Below are positions 39,927 through 48,164 of a DNA stretch of 64,000 nucleotides, in pieces. Numbering within the stretch: position 1 is the stretch's first letter; each line of letters starts with the position of its first letter. The notes under the pieces were generated by a model, which saw only the letters and a program-made list of their open reading frames with translations, was not told the origin of the DNA and did no database searches. The translations under genes were made by a program, and so were the position numbers. Origin of the DNA: Pelodictyon luteolum DSM 273 (GTDB taxonomy: Bacteria > Bacteroidota > Chlorobiia > Chlorobiales > Chlorobiaceae); assembly GCF_000012485.1 (NCBI RefSeq), contig NC_007512.1:1697501-1761500 (forward strand), in the 5' to 3' direction.

Positions 39927-40379
39927 ATGAAACAGACCGAACCACAACAGGGCATCCCGATGCCCATCGTCACCTTGAACCGCGCCATCCTGCTGGCAGG
40001 CGTCATCCTTGCCGGCGCATTCCAGCAGCCGCTCATCACGACGGCACTCTTCCTCATCATTCTGCCGGCGGTACTGGCGGGCAAAAAGGCAAGTATGGTG
40101 TTCATCCTCGGCTCAAGGCTTTTCGCATCCAGCATTGAAGGCGCCGCAACCGAAAGCGCGAAACTCATGCGTTTCAACAATGCCATTGCCGCCATACTGC
40201 TCGGAGGAGCACAGGTGGCGTTCCTCGCAGGAGCAACTATGGCGGGGTGGGTCCTATCAGGTATCGTCGCCCTAGCCGCCGGAATCGCGCTCTGCGGTTT
40301 CTGTTTCGGCTGTTTCCTTTTTTACCGTTTCAATCTGGAACGACATAAACTTTCGATGAAACTAAACCGGCAGTTATAA
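39927..40379 (+). CDS. DUF4395 family membrane protein
   Basis: 150 residues with three or four membrane segments. It shows the DUF4395 pattern: RFNNAIAAILLGGAQVAFL in the middle and ALCGFCFGCFLFYRF with the conserved Cys pair (CFGC) near the C-terminus. Function is unknown; the intramembrane Cys pair suggests thiol or sulfur chemistry. The start at 39927 is preceded by a direct repeat AAAACAGATCAATGA, whose first copy holds an ATG that stops after five codons. Expression is probably controlled by the palindrome at 39883. Confidence 0.75.
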   Translation: MKQTEPQQGIPMPIVTLNRAILLAGVILAGAFQQPLITTALFLIILPAVLAGKKASMVFILGSRLFASSIEGAATESAKLMRFNNAIAAILLGGAQVAFLAGATMAGWVLSGIVALAAGIALCGFCFGCFLFYRFNLERHKLSMKLNRQL

Positions 40380-40404
40380 TACTGAAAGTCGGATAAGACG
40401 TACT

Positions 40405-40745
40405 CGATCAGCAGACCACTCTCAGATAGTCCATGAACAGACGGCCTAAGACACCACTGGCCCGGTATCTTTTTGAGCCAGCAAAGCACCTTGCTCTTTC
40501 AGCTTCCGCTCTCTTCAGGCCCTGAGTCCATTGCCTTCCCCGCAAGTTGTCAGGATAGCATGTACAATTTGCGGGGGGGCGTGCCCCATCCCCCCCCTTC
40601 TTCACGGCGCCCCCCTCTCTCTTTTCAAGCACTCGATAATCTACCGGCACCATGAAGGGAGCCATATCCTGATTGCTGACGAGGGCGAAACAGCTGAAGG
40701 ATTTCTTCGCTTCGGCAATGGCCTTGTCGTTGAAGCTGACCCTAC
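40405..40745 (-). pseudogene. Degenerate transposase fragment (IS4-like DDE type)
   Basis: On the minus strand, 40621-40740 reads VSFNDKAIAEAKKSF, SCFALVSNQDMAPF and MVPVDYRVLEK, which resembles the AIAEAKxFFGYFALLSN...YRxxxxVEK block of IS4-group transposases. Upstream there is a stop in frame, and downstream the frame runs into low-complexity G/C-rich sequence before GRLFMDYL. No terminal inverted repeats were found. It is read as the decayed C-terminal part of an insertion sequence; family assignment is from memory of the motif. The remainder of 40380-40871 holds no gene I can support. Confidence 0.4.
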
Positions 40746-40871
40746 ATTGTCAACCACAACCGCTTTGCGAACAGACTTTGTGATGCGTTGTTCATGGATA
40801 GCGGCGGGCTGGTTGATTCGAAACCAGGCCCTCGGACTCATCGGGCACGAAGGAGGAATAAACGACATGAT

Positions 40872-42023
40872 TCATCCCCGTGAATGAGGTGTTAAAGCCA
40901 GAGCGAGATCGCAAATAAGGTCGTCGGGATCCTCGATTCCCACCGAAAGCCTGATTACGCCGTCGGTGATACCAACCTCAGCGCGGTGTTCGGCACCCAT
41001 CGATGCATGGCTCATGGTAGCGGGATGCTCGATCAGCGACTCGACTCCGCCGAGGCTTTCAGCAAGGGCGAACAGCTTCGTTCCCTTCAGGACTCGGTTC
41101 ACCTCCCCGATGCCTCCGTCGAGCTCGAAGGAGACCATGCCACCGAACCCGCGCTGCTGCTTTTTGGCAAGTTCATGCTGAGGATGGGTCTCAAGGCCCG
41201 GATAGAAAACGCGGGCGACCTTCGGGTGGCTGTCGAGGAATCGGGCGACAGCCATTGCGTTGCGCTCATGCTCCTTCATGCGTGGAACCAGCGTCTTGAT
41301 GCCGCGAAGCACCAGCCAGCAATCGAAAGGCTGGGCACAGGTTCCGAGGGTGTTGACCAGATATTTCAGCTTTTCATCGATCTGCGAACTGTTGGACAGG
41401 ACCGCACCACCGACAACATCGGAATGGCCGTTCAGGTACTTGGTGGTCGAATGGACCACTATGTCGGCACCGAGCCTGAAGGGTTGCTGGTTGTAGGGAG
41501 ACAGGAAGGTGTTGTCCACGATCGAGAGCAACCCGTGCTTCCTCGACAACGTCGTTACCGCCTCAATGTCGACAAGGTTCAGTAGCGGGTTCGACGGAGT
41601 CTCGATCCAGATTGCCCGGGTCTTTTCATTGATGTATGCCTCGATGCCAGCTGAATCCCTGAGGCTGATGAAATGAACCCGGATCTCGAAATGCTCCTGG
41701 ATGGTCTTCATCAGCCTGGCCGTGCCGCCGTAGCAGTCGTTTGTGCAGATGATCTCGTCTCCGGCATTGAAAAGGTGCATCACGGTAGCGATGGCCGCCA
41801 TGCCGGTGGTGACGGCCACAGCGCATGAGCACCCTTCAAGCGCGGCGATGCTGTCTTCAAGGGCTTTCCTGGTCGGGTTGCCGCTCCTGGTGTAATCGAA
41901 TCCCTTGTGCTTGCCGATATCCTCGAACACGAAGGTCGAGCTCTGGTAGATCGGCGTCATGATGGCACCATAGGCCTTGTCCGGGGCAACGCCGGCATGG
42001 ATTGTATCGGTCTGGAAACTCAT
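40872..42023 (-). CDS. Cystathionine gamma-synthase/gamma-lyase family PLP enzyme
   Basis: 383 residues of the Cys/Met metabolism PLP-dependent family. Markers are YGAIMTPIYQSSTF, the YTRSGNPTR substrate segment, and the lysine site VHSTTKYLNGHSD. It could synthesise cystathionine from an activated homoserine or cleave cystathionine; the sequence alone does not decide. The ATG at 42023 follows GGAGG. Its transcript carries a structured leader with an attenuator (42079-42188), and two TTAACAATTGTTAA-type sites lie in the divergent region shared with metY. Confidence 0.9.
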   Translation of the reverse strand: MSFQTDTIHAGVAPDKAYGAIMTPIYQSSTFVFEDIGKHKGFDYTRSGNPTRKALEDSIAALEGCSCAVAVTTGMAAIATVMHLFNAGDEIICTNDCYGGTARLMKTIQEHFEIRVHFISLRDSAGIEAYINEKTRAIWIETPSNPLLNLVDIEAVTTLSRKHGLLSIVDNTFLSPYNQQPFRLGADIVVHSTTKYLNGHSDVVGGAVLSNSSQIDEKLKYLVNTLGTCAQPFDCWLVLRGIKTLVPRMKEHERNAMAVARFLDSHPKVARVFYPGLETHPQHELAKKQQRGFGGMVSFELDGGIGEVNRVLKGTKLFALAESLGGVESLIEHPATMSHASMGAEHRAEVGITDGVIRLSVGIEDPDDLICDLALALTPHSRG

Positions 42024-42078
42024 GGCAATTCCTCCGTTCATTATTGTTGAAATATCGGGCGCAAACGGAAAAGGAAAT

Positions 42079-42112
42079 AAAAAAACCCCTTCCCTGATGA
42101 GTGAGGAAGAGG
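42079..42112 (-). terminator. Attenuator terminator in the leader of the metB-like gene
   Basis: On the minus strand CCTCTTCC pairs with GGGAAGGGG (8 bp with one G-U), loop TCACTCATCA, followed by seven T. It lies 56 nt before the start codon and its loop contains the 3' strand of the leader's closing helix. Confidence 0.8.
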
Positions 42113-42188
42113 TATTTGGAACTTATGCCTGGAGCCGCCCCTTGAGAGGGCCATTTCCCGGCGATAGTCAGACTCTATATCACTCATC
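42096..42188 (-). ncRNA. Structured leader RNA, candidate riboswitch
   Basis: A 93-nt segment is closed by a perfect 9-bp helix (GATGAGTGA with TCACTCATC). Inside, on the minus strand, are an ATAG/CTAT hairpin, a GCCG/CGGC helix enclosing CCCT/AGGG, and a possible GGAA/TTCC pseudoknot. The 3' strand of the closing helix sits in the loop of the terminator at 42079-42112, so the two folds are mutually exclusive. It does not match the SAM-I core (no GGCAACC element). The ligand is unknown; a sulfur amino acid or SAM/SAH is the obvious guess. Confidence 0.6.
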
Positions 42189-42335
42189 TTTCCTCGTCTC
42201 GGCAACAAATCGATCATGAATACGTGGCCGGAGGTAGAATGCGGCACCGTGTCCCTTGCGGGATCGGTTGTCAAGGCATCATCGGGTCTATTCCCTCAGC
42301 CTTTCTTGATGACTGTCAATGCAGACAAAGAACAG

Positions 42336-42349
42336 TTAACAATTGTTAA
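42336..42349. promoter_or_regulatory. Palindromic operator TTAACAATTGTTAA (site 2)
   Basis: Perfect 14-bp palindrome, identical to site 1, in the divergent region between the metB-like gene and metY. On the minus strand it lies just upstream of a TTGACA (42314-42319). Confidence 0.65.
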
Positions 42350-42458
42350 TGTACACGGAAAAAGCATACGAGTCAAGACGGAAACACACATTTTTTGCAT
42401 ATAAGTGGATGTCCCCTCCGAAAAAAGAGTTTTGAAATCCCGGAAAAAATAACATTTT

Positions 42459-42472
42459 TTAACAATCGTTAA
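42459..42472. promoter_or_regulatory. Palindromic operator TTAACAATCGTTAA (site 3)
   Basis: One-base variant of the palindrome, 123 bp from site 2, on the metY side of the divergent region. Confidence 0.55.
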
Positions 42473-42491
42473 CAATGCGCACGAAAAAAGG

Positions 42492-42555
42492 ATGGGCATC
42501 TCAAACAGCATCACAATGACTGGAAACCACCGGTGCTGCATCTGTTTGCGCCCAT
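42492..42555 (+). ncRNA. Long imperfect hairpin in the metY leader
   Basis: Nested complementary arms ATGGGC/GCCCAT, AAACAG/CTGTTT and GCATCAC/GTGCTGC form a 64-nt hairpin with an apical region containing CTGGAAACCACCGG. It precedes a terminator at 42604 in the same leader and could be part of an attenuation device. Confidence 0.45.
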
Positions 42556-42603
42556 TTCCCGCGCTTCTGATTCACGTTCCAGGTCTGCGAACTGATTCAT
42601 GAG

Positions 42604-42634
42604 GCCGGTCCTGCATGTCAGCGCCGGCTTTTTT
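42604..42634 (+). terminator. Intrinsic terminator inside the metY leader
   Basis: GCCGG/CCGGC stem with a 15-nt loop followed by six T, 126 nt before the metY start. No gene on the plus strand ends here, so it would act as an attenuator. Confidence 0.6.
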
Positions 42635-42759
42635 CGTTTCAGCCGTACAGCATACAGATAATCAATTGTTCAAAGAATCCCGGGCCATGTCGACATCGGT
42701 GTCGTAGAACACACTGCGATTTCACAAAACAAGAAACAGCAACTCACCGAACTTCACCA

Positions 42760-44049
42760 ATGAGCAAGAAACCCTACCAGTTCGAGACGCTGGCGCTCCA
42801 TGCCGGCCAGGCGGTCGACGCTACCCAGTCGCGCGGCGTGCCGGTCTACCGCACCAGCTCGTATCTCTTCAAGAACACCGAGCATGCGGCCAACCTCTTC
42901 GCCCTCAAGGAATTAGGCAACATCTACACCCGACTGATGAACCCGACCACCGACGTGCTCGAGCAGCGCGTCACGCAGCTTGAGGGCGGCGCCGCTTCGG
43001 TCGCTCTGGCCTCCGGCACCTCGGCCATCTTCTACACCGTCATCACGCTTGCCGAGGCCGGCGACAACATCGTTTCGGCCAACAACCTCTACGGCGGCAC
43101 CTACACCCAGTTCGATGCCATCCTGCCGAAGCTCGGCATCGATGTGACCTTCGTCGATCCGAAGGACCCCGCCAACTTCGAGAAGGCCATCAATGAGAAG
43201 ACCCGGGCGCTCTACATCGAGACCATCGGCAACCCCGTGCTCGATTATACGGACGTGAAGGCGATTGCCGAAGTTGCGCACCGCAACTGCCTGCCGCTCA
43301 TTGTCGACGCCACCTTCACCACCCCATACCTGCTCAAGACCATAGAACTTGGCGCCGACATCGTCATCAACTCGCTGACCAAGTGGCTCGGCGGCCACGG
43401 GGCCGGAATCGGCGGCATCATCACCGATGCCGGGCGCTTCGACTGGAAAGCCGGGCGCCATCCGCTCTTCACCCAGCCTGACGCCAACTACCACGGACTC
43501 TGCTGGGGCATTGACCTGCCGGAGCCGCTCGCCCCGATCGCCTTTGCGCTCCGAGTCCGCACCGTACCGCTCAGGAACCTTGGTGCCTGCATCTCTCCCG
43601 ACAACTCCTGGCTCTTCATCCAGGGTATCGAGACCCTGCCGGTCCGCATGGCGCGCCACTCCGAGAACGCGCTGAAGGTAGCCGAACACCTGAAGGCCCA
43701 CCCGAAGGTCGCCTGGGTGCGCTACCCCGGCCTGAAGGACGATCCGTCTTATCCGATCGCATCACGGGACCTGAAGCACGGATTCGGCGGCATGGTAGTC
43801 TTCGGTGTGAAGGGCGGATACGATGCAGCGGTGAAGATCATCGACACGATCGACCTGTTCTCCCACCTGGCCAACGTCGGGGATGCCAAGAGCCTGATTC
43901 TGCATCCTGCCAGCACCTCGCACAGTCAGATGACAAAGGAGCAACAGGCCCAAAGCGGGCTCACTTCCGACCTCATCCGCCTCTCGGTAGGCATGGAACA
44001 TCCGGACGACCTCATCACCGCACTCGACGAGGTGCTGGCGAAGGTTTGA
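42760..44049 (+). CDS. metY: O-acetylhomoserine aminocarboxypropyltransferase (sulfhydrylase)
   Basis: 429 residues, the length of MetY and longer than the cystathionine enzymes. It starts with YQFETLALHAGQAVDATQSRGVPVYRTSSYLF and has the PLP-lysine segment INSLTKWLGGHGAGIGG. It makes homocysteine directly from O-acetylhomoserine and sulfide. This fits a sulfide-using phototroph. Very C/G-ending codons in this gene suggest high expression. A 26-bp gap leads to the regulator gene. Confidence 0.93.
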   Translation: MSKKPYQFETLALHAGQAVDATQSRGVPVYRTSSYLFKNTEHAANLFALKELGNIYTRLMNPTTDVLEQRVTQLEGGAASVALASGTSAIFYTVITLAEAGDNIVSANNLYGGTYTQFDAILPKLGIDVTFVDPKDPANFEKAINEKTRALYIETIGNPVLDYTDVKAIAEVAHRNCLPLIVDATFTTPYLLKTIELGADIVINSLTKWLGGHGAGIGGIITDAGRFDWKAGRHPLFTQPDANYHGLCWGIDLPEPLAPIAFALRVRTVPLRNLGACISPDNSWLFIQGIETLPVRMARHSENALKVAEHLKAHPKVAWVRYPGLKDDPSYPIASRDLKHGFGGMVVFGVKGGYDAAVKIIDTIDLFSHLANVGDAKSLILHPASTSHSQMTKEQQAQSGLTSDLIRLSVGMEHPDDLITALDEVLAKV

Positions 44050-44074
44050 TCGCAACAGATGTAAGTAAAAGAAG

Positions 44075-44731
44075 ATGGTGAACGACATGAAACCGAAAGG
44101 TTCGATACTCATCGCCGATACGCAGTTCCTCACCACCGAAGCGCTAAGGTCAATGCTTGATGCCGAGGGGTACGGGATGAGTGTAGTCCATACCCGCACT
44201 GAGCTGTACGAATACCTGAAGGCCAACGAACCCTCGCTGATCATCACGGACTACATCCTGTTCGATTTCAGGTCGATCAACGACCTGCGGGAACTCGGGG
44301 AGCTGCATGATGGCTCCCCCATCCTGGTGCTCTGCAACTCGGTGAACCAGATGCAGATCAAGGAGCTGAACCAGGCCGGCATCAGGAACATCGCCCTCAA
44401 GACCGACGACCGGACCGAGCTGCTCCAGTCCGTCACGACCGCCATGAAGGGCAAGAAAGCCTATTCCGGCAGCGTGCTCGACATCCTCCTCAAAGAGGAT
44501 GGACCCGCCGAAGACGCCTGCCTGCTCACCACCTCCGAAATCGAGATCGTCAGGCTCATCTCGACCGGACTCACCACCAAGGAGATCGCGGTGAAGAAGC
44601 ATGTCAGTTTCCATACCGTGACGACCCACCGCAAGAACATCTTCCGGAAACTTGGCGTCTCGAGTAGCCCTGAGCTGATGATGTTCGCCATCAAGGCCGG
44701 GCTCATCTACAACATCGAATACCATATCTGA
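44075..44731 (+). CDS. NarL/LuxR-type response regulator
   Basis: 218 residues: a receiver domain (about 8-125) with phospho-acceptor Asp59 (LIITDYILFD) and a C-terminal LuxR helix-turn-helix (about 148-205; LTTSEIEIVRLISTGLTTKEIA, VSFHTVTTHRKNIFRKLGV). The usual acidic pair near residue 15 is reduced to DT (ILIADTQ), so phosphorylation may be altered. No sensor kinase is adjacent. Its position between metY and cysK makes it a candidate regulator of sulfur assimilation, which is inference. Confidence 0.85.
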   Translation: MVNDMKPKGSILIADTQFLTTEALRSMLDAEGYGMSVVHTRTELYEYLKANEPSLIITDYILFDFRSINDLRELGELHDGSPILVLCNSVNQMQIKELNQAGIRNIALKTDDRTELLQSVTTAMKGKKAYSGSVLDILLKEDGPAEDACLLTTSEIEIVRLISTGLTTKEIAVKKHVSFHTVTTHRKNIFRKLGVSSSPELMMFAIKAGLIYNIEYHI

Positions 44732-44859
44732 ACCCCTCTGCCATACCGGCCCTACCCTTTTTACGGTAGACAAAATACCGCAACAGCGGGATTTCAGGCG
44801 CCAGGCATGATGACGATATTCATAAAGTTTGAATTTCCGTCACCAAAACACCGGCACCC

Positions 44860-45813
44860 ATGGCACGCATTGCAAAAAAACTCACCGACCTGATCGGCAA
44901 CACCCCGCTCCTCGAGCTCGGCAACTTCGGGCTGGACCAGCAGGCGCTCGGCACCATCATCGCCAAGCTCGAATACTTCAACCCCGGCGGCAGCGTCAAG
45001 GACCGTATCGGTTTCTCGATGATCGAGGCTGCCGAGAAGGACGGTCTGCTAACCAGAGAGAGCGTCATCGTCGAGCCGACCAGCGGCAACACCGGAATCG
45101 CCCTGGCCTTCATAGCTGCCGCCAAGGGATACCGGCTCATCCTGACCATGCCAGAGACAATGAGCATCGAACGCCGCAACCTCCTCAAGGCCCTCGGCGC
45201 CGAGCTGGTGCTCACCCCAGGACAGGAAGGCATGGGCGGCGCCATACGCAAGGCCGAGGAGCTTAACGAGAGCCTGCCGAACGCATTCCTGCCACAGCAG
45301 TTCAAGAACCCCGCCAACCCCGACATCCACCGCAGGACTACGGCAGAGGAGATCTGGAACGACATGGACGGCAAGATCGACATCTTCGTCTCCGGCATCG
45401 GCACCGGCGGCACCATCACCGGCGTCGGCGAGGTACTCAAACAGCGAAACCCGAACGTAAGGATCGTGGCCGTCGAGCCGACCGAATCCCCGGTGATCTC
45501 GGGCGGAAAACCCGGCTCCCACAAAATCCAGGGCATAGGTGCAGGCTTCATTCCCGATATCCTCAACCAAGGGGTAATCGACGAGATCATCACGGTCAGC
45601 AACGAAAACTCCTTCCGCACTGGTCAGGATCTGGCCCGCACCGAGGGGCTGATCGTCGGTATCTCCTCAGGCGCGGCCGTCTGGGCAGCACTCCAGCTGG
45701 CCAAGCGCCCGGAAAACAGCGGCAAGCGCATCATCGTCATCCTGCCCGATACCGGCGAACGCTACCTCTCCACCCTCCTCTACCAGTTTGAGAATGAAGC
45801 GACAGCAATTTGA
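44860..45813 (+). CDS. cysK: Cysteine synthase A
   Basis: 317 residues. The PLP lysine lies in [11 protein letters not shown], the substrate loop is [12 protein letters not shown], and the phosphate loop [13 protein letters not shown]. It joins O-acetylserine and sulfide to cysteine. The C-terminal end ([14 protein letters not shown]) is the family form able to bind serine acetyltransferase tails, though it ends differently (EATAI). It sits upstream of the sulfate transporter genes. Confidence 0.95.
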   Translation: MARIAKKLTDLIGNTPLLELGNFGLDQQALGTIIAKLEYFNPGGSVKDRIGFSMIEAAEKDGLLTRESVIVEPTSGNTGIALAFIAAAKGYRLILTMPETMSIERRNLLKALGAELVLTPGQEGMGGAIRKAEELNESLPNAFLPQQFKNPANPDIHRRTTAEEIWNDMDGKIDIFVSGIGTGGTITGVGEVLKQRNPNVRIVAVEPTESPVISGGKPGSHKIQGIGAGFIPDILNQGVIDEIITVSNENSFRTGQDLARTEGLIVGISSGAAVWAALQLAKRPENSGKRIIVILPDTGERYLSTLLYQFENEATAI

Positions 45814-45852
45814 GCGAATCAAGCCGTCACAATCAGGGGACCAAAGAGGATA

Positions 45853-46056
45853 ATGGACATGAACACTCAACAGTACGAGACGACCAATACCCATCCGTCT
45901 CCGGAGAATCAGGCAAATCCCGCAAGCATACGCTTAAAGCTGGCCTGCCGGTTCGCATTCCTGCTCCCCGGATCAGGAGAGTGCCGAACACTCTCCACCG
46001 AGGAAAAGATCATCGCCTGCATGGCGAAAAAGCATCCAACCCTGTTCATCAGCTGA
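45853..46056 (+). CDS. Small ORF between cysK and sbp, unsupported
   Basis: 67 codons starting [19 protein letters not shown] behind AAAGAGGATA, a reasonable ribosome site. No family is recognised, it has no signal peptide, and two Cys lie in [16 protein letters not shown]. It may be a real small protein, a leader or chance in the 390-bp gap before sbp. Confidence 0.25.
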   Translation: MDMNTQQYETTNTHPSPENQANPASIRLKLACRFAFLLPGSGECRTLSTEEKIIACMAKKHPTLFIS

Positions 46057-46083
46057 AAAGAGACGAGGCTTGCCCGTATCGAA

Positions 46084-46110
46084 TACCATGTTTGTGGTAT
46101 TTGCGTGGTA
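46084..46110 (+). promoter_or_regulatory. Conserved 27-nt sulfate-assimilation box (sbp copy)
   Basis: The element reads TACCATGTTT, then GTGGTATTTG, then CGTGGTA. It contains an inverted repeat ATACC/GGTAT and a third GGTA half-site. A copy with 23 of 27 identities lies upstream of sir (55903-55929, minus strand). It is centred about 107 bp before the sbp ATG. Confidence 0.65.
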
Positions 46111-46202
46111 CGGAAAAAGGCATTGTCTCTCAAGACAGCCTTATTTACGAACGTTCAACCAGACACACCCAAGACGATGAGCTCCATGAAACACACTTCA
46201 GA

Positions 46203-47210
46203 ATGAAAAGCACCAGATTCTCCGTCGGCCTCGCGCTCTTCAGCAGCCTGCTCTACTCGACCGCACAGGCTACCGCTCCTGCCGGAGCAACACTGCTGAA
46301 CGTCTCCTACGATCCCACCAGGGAACTTTACCAGAGCGAAAATGCGGCATTCGCCAGCTACTGGAAGCAGAAGACCGGCCAGGAGGTCACCATTAACCAG
46401 TCGCACGGCGGCTCCGGCAAGCAGGCCCGCGCCGTAATCTACGGCCTCGAGGCCGACGTCGTCACCCTGGCGCTGGCCTATGACATCGACGCGATCGCCG
46501 ACAGCAAGCTCCTGGCGACGAACTGGCAGCAGCGCCTTCCCCAGAACAGCACGCCCTACACGTCTACCATCGTTTTCGTAGTCCGCAAGGGAAACCCGAA
46601 AGGCATCAGGAAGTGGGACGACCTGATCAAGACAGGCATATCGGTGATCACCCCGAACCCCAAGACCTCTGGCGGAGCGCGTTGGAACTACCTGGCCGCA
46701 TGGGGTTACAAGCAGACGCAGACCGGATCGGCTGACAAGGCCAAGGCGTTCGTAAAGGCAATCTACAAGAATGTTCCCGTCCTCGACACCGGCGCCAGAG
46801 GTTCGAGCCTCACATTCACACAGCGAGGCATCGGCGACGTACTGATTACCTGGGAAAACGAGGCGCACCTTATTCTGAAGGAGTTCGGTAACGACAGGTT
46901 CGAAATCGTGGCCCCGCCGGTCAGCATTCTGGCCGAACCGCCGATCGCCATCGTCGATAAGAACGTCGACAGGCACGGTACCAGAAAGGTCGCCGAAGCC
47001 TACCTGAACTTTCTCTACACCCCGCAGGCGCAGGAGATCATCGTCCAGAACTCCTATCGCCCGCGCAATACGGCAACACTCAGGAAGCACGCATCGAACT
47101 TCCCGGCCATCAAGCTCTTCACGATAAAGGACCTGTTCGGCACCTGGCGCCAGGCTCAGAAGACACACTTCAGCGACGGCGGCACTTTCGACCAGATCTA
47201 CACGCCCTGA
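46203..47210 (+). CDS. sbp: Sulfate ABC transporter, periplasmic binding protein
   Basis: 335 residues with a signal peptide ([23 protein letters not shown]) and the sulfate-binding family start [14 protein letters not shown]. The oxyanion site is in [13 protein letters not shown], and the family segments [32 protein letters not shown] and SYRPRN follow. It captures sulfate or thiosulfate for CysTWA. The ATG at 46203 gives the normal signal peptide. A long hairpin separates it from cysT. Confidence 0.95.
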   Translation: MKSTRFSVGLALFSSLLYSTAQATAPAGATLLNVSYDPTRELYQSENAAFASYWKQKTGQEVTINQSHGGSGKQARAVIYGLEADVVTLALAYDIDAIADSKLLATNWQQRLPQNSTPYTSTIVFVVRKGNPKGIRKWDDLIKTGISVITPNPKTSGGARWNYLAAWGYKQTQTGSADKAKAFVKAIYKNVPVLDTGARGSSLTFTQRGIGDVLITWENEAHLILKEFGNDRFEIVAPPVSILAEPPIAIVDKNVDRHGTRKVAEAYLNFLYTPQAQEIIVQNSYRPRNTATLRKHASNFPAIKLFTIKDLFGTWRQAQKTHFSDGGTFDQIYTP

Positions 47211-47245
47211 TTCCCAGATACTTTACCCATAACCGAAGGAAAGCC

Positions 47246-47286
47246 CTCAACGAAACGGGACAGGGAAGATGTCCTGTTTCGTTGAG
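47246..47286 (+). other. 17-bp hairpin between sbp and cysT
   Basis: Arms beginning CTCAACGAAACGGGACA and ending TGTCCTGTTTCGTTGAG pair over 17 positions with one G-U and a 7-nt loop. There is no T-run. Such structures after binding-protein genes often protect the upstream mRNA from 3' decay, giving more Sbp than permease. Confidence 0.7.
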
Positions 47287-47311
47287 GAGCGTTCAAAGAT
47301 CTCAATACGCA

Positions 47312-48145
47312 ATGCCGCCGTTCAACCGCAACAAACGACACATCCTTCCGGGATTCGGCCTCTCGATGGGCTACACGGTCTTCTACCTGTCGGCCATCGT
47401 CATCGTTCCGCTCGGAACCATCGTCGTCAGCGCCATCAGGATGGATCCGCAGGCATTCTTCTTTACAGTGACATCCCCGCGGGTACTCGCATCCTATAGC
47501 CTGAGCATCTCAACCGCCGTCTTTGCGGCACTCTTCAACGCCCTCTTCGGATTCCTGACCGCGTGGACACTTGTCCGCTATCGATTTCCTGGCAGGATGG
47601 TGCTTGATGCCCTGGTCGACCTGCCCTTTGCGCTCCCGACCGCCGTGGCCGGCATCTGCTTCGCAACACTCTACTCGCCGGTTGGCTGGATCGGCCAATT
47701 CCTCGACAAAACCGGCATACAGGTCATCAACGCACCATCCGGCATCGTCATAGCCCTGATCTTCATCGGCTTCCCTTTTGTCGTCCGGACGCTCCAGCCG
47801 GTCCTTGCAGAACTGGAGCCTGAAATGGAAGAGTCTGCCCAGAGCCTTGGTGCAACCCGCTGGCAGACCTTTCGCAGGATTCTGCTTCCGCATCTGTTCC
47901 CCGCGCTACTCACGGGCGTAACCCTCGCATTCGCAAGAGCTATCGGTGAATACGGCTCGGTGATCTTCATCGCCGGCAACCTTCCGTTCAAGACAGAGAT
48001 CGCCCCGCTTATGATCATGTCCAAACTCGACCAGTTCGACTACGACGGGGCCTCAGCTGTCGCTCTCGTGCTGCTCCTCATTTCCTTTTCGATGCTCCTC
48101 GTCCTTAACGCGGTGCAACGTTGGCAGCAGAAATCCTACCGGTAA
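47312..48145 (+). CDS. cysT: Sulfate ABC transporter permease CysT
   Basis: 277 residues, six membrane segments, starting MPPFNRNKRHILPGFGLSMG. The LPTAVAGICFATLYSPVGWIG segment and the EAA loop EESAQSLGATRWQTFRRILLPHL are diagnostic of CysT. The ATG at 47312 is preferred over an earlier non-ATG start at 47282 that would lie inside the hairpin. Confidence 0.95.
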   Translation: MPPFNRNKRHILPGFGLSMGYTVFYLSAIVIVPLGTIVVSAIRMDPQAFFFTVTSPRVLASYSLSISTAVFAALFNALFGFLTAWTLVRYRFPGRMVLDALVDLPFALPTAVAGICFATLYSPVGWIGQFLDKTGIQVINAPSGIVIALIFIGFPFVVRTLQPVLAELEPEMEESAQSLGATRWQTFRRILLPHLFPALLTGVTLAFARAIGEYGSVIFIAGNLPFKTEIAPLMIMSKLDQFDYDGASAVALVLLLISFSMLLVLNAVQRWQQKSYR

Positions 48146-48164
48146 CTTCCCGAGCCATAATAAC

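Noticed and set aside
40531-40887. 118-codon plus-strand frame before the metB-like gene
   Set aside because: No domain seen; the opposite strand gives transposase-like residues over the same bases, which explains the region better.
42041-42300. SAM-I (S-box), cobalamin, TPP or FMN riboswitch
   Set aside because: The structured leader lacks the conserved cores of these classes on either strand, so it is left as an unclassified candidate.
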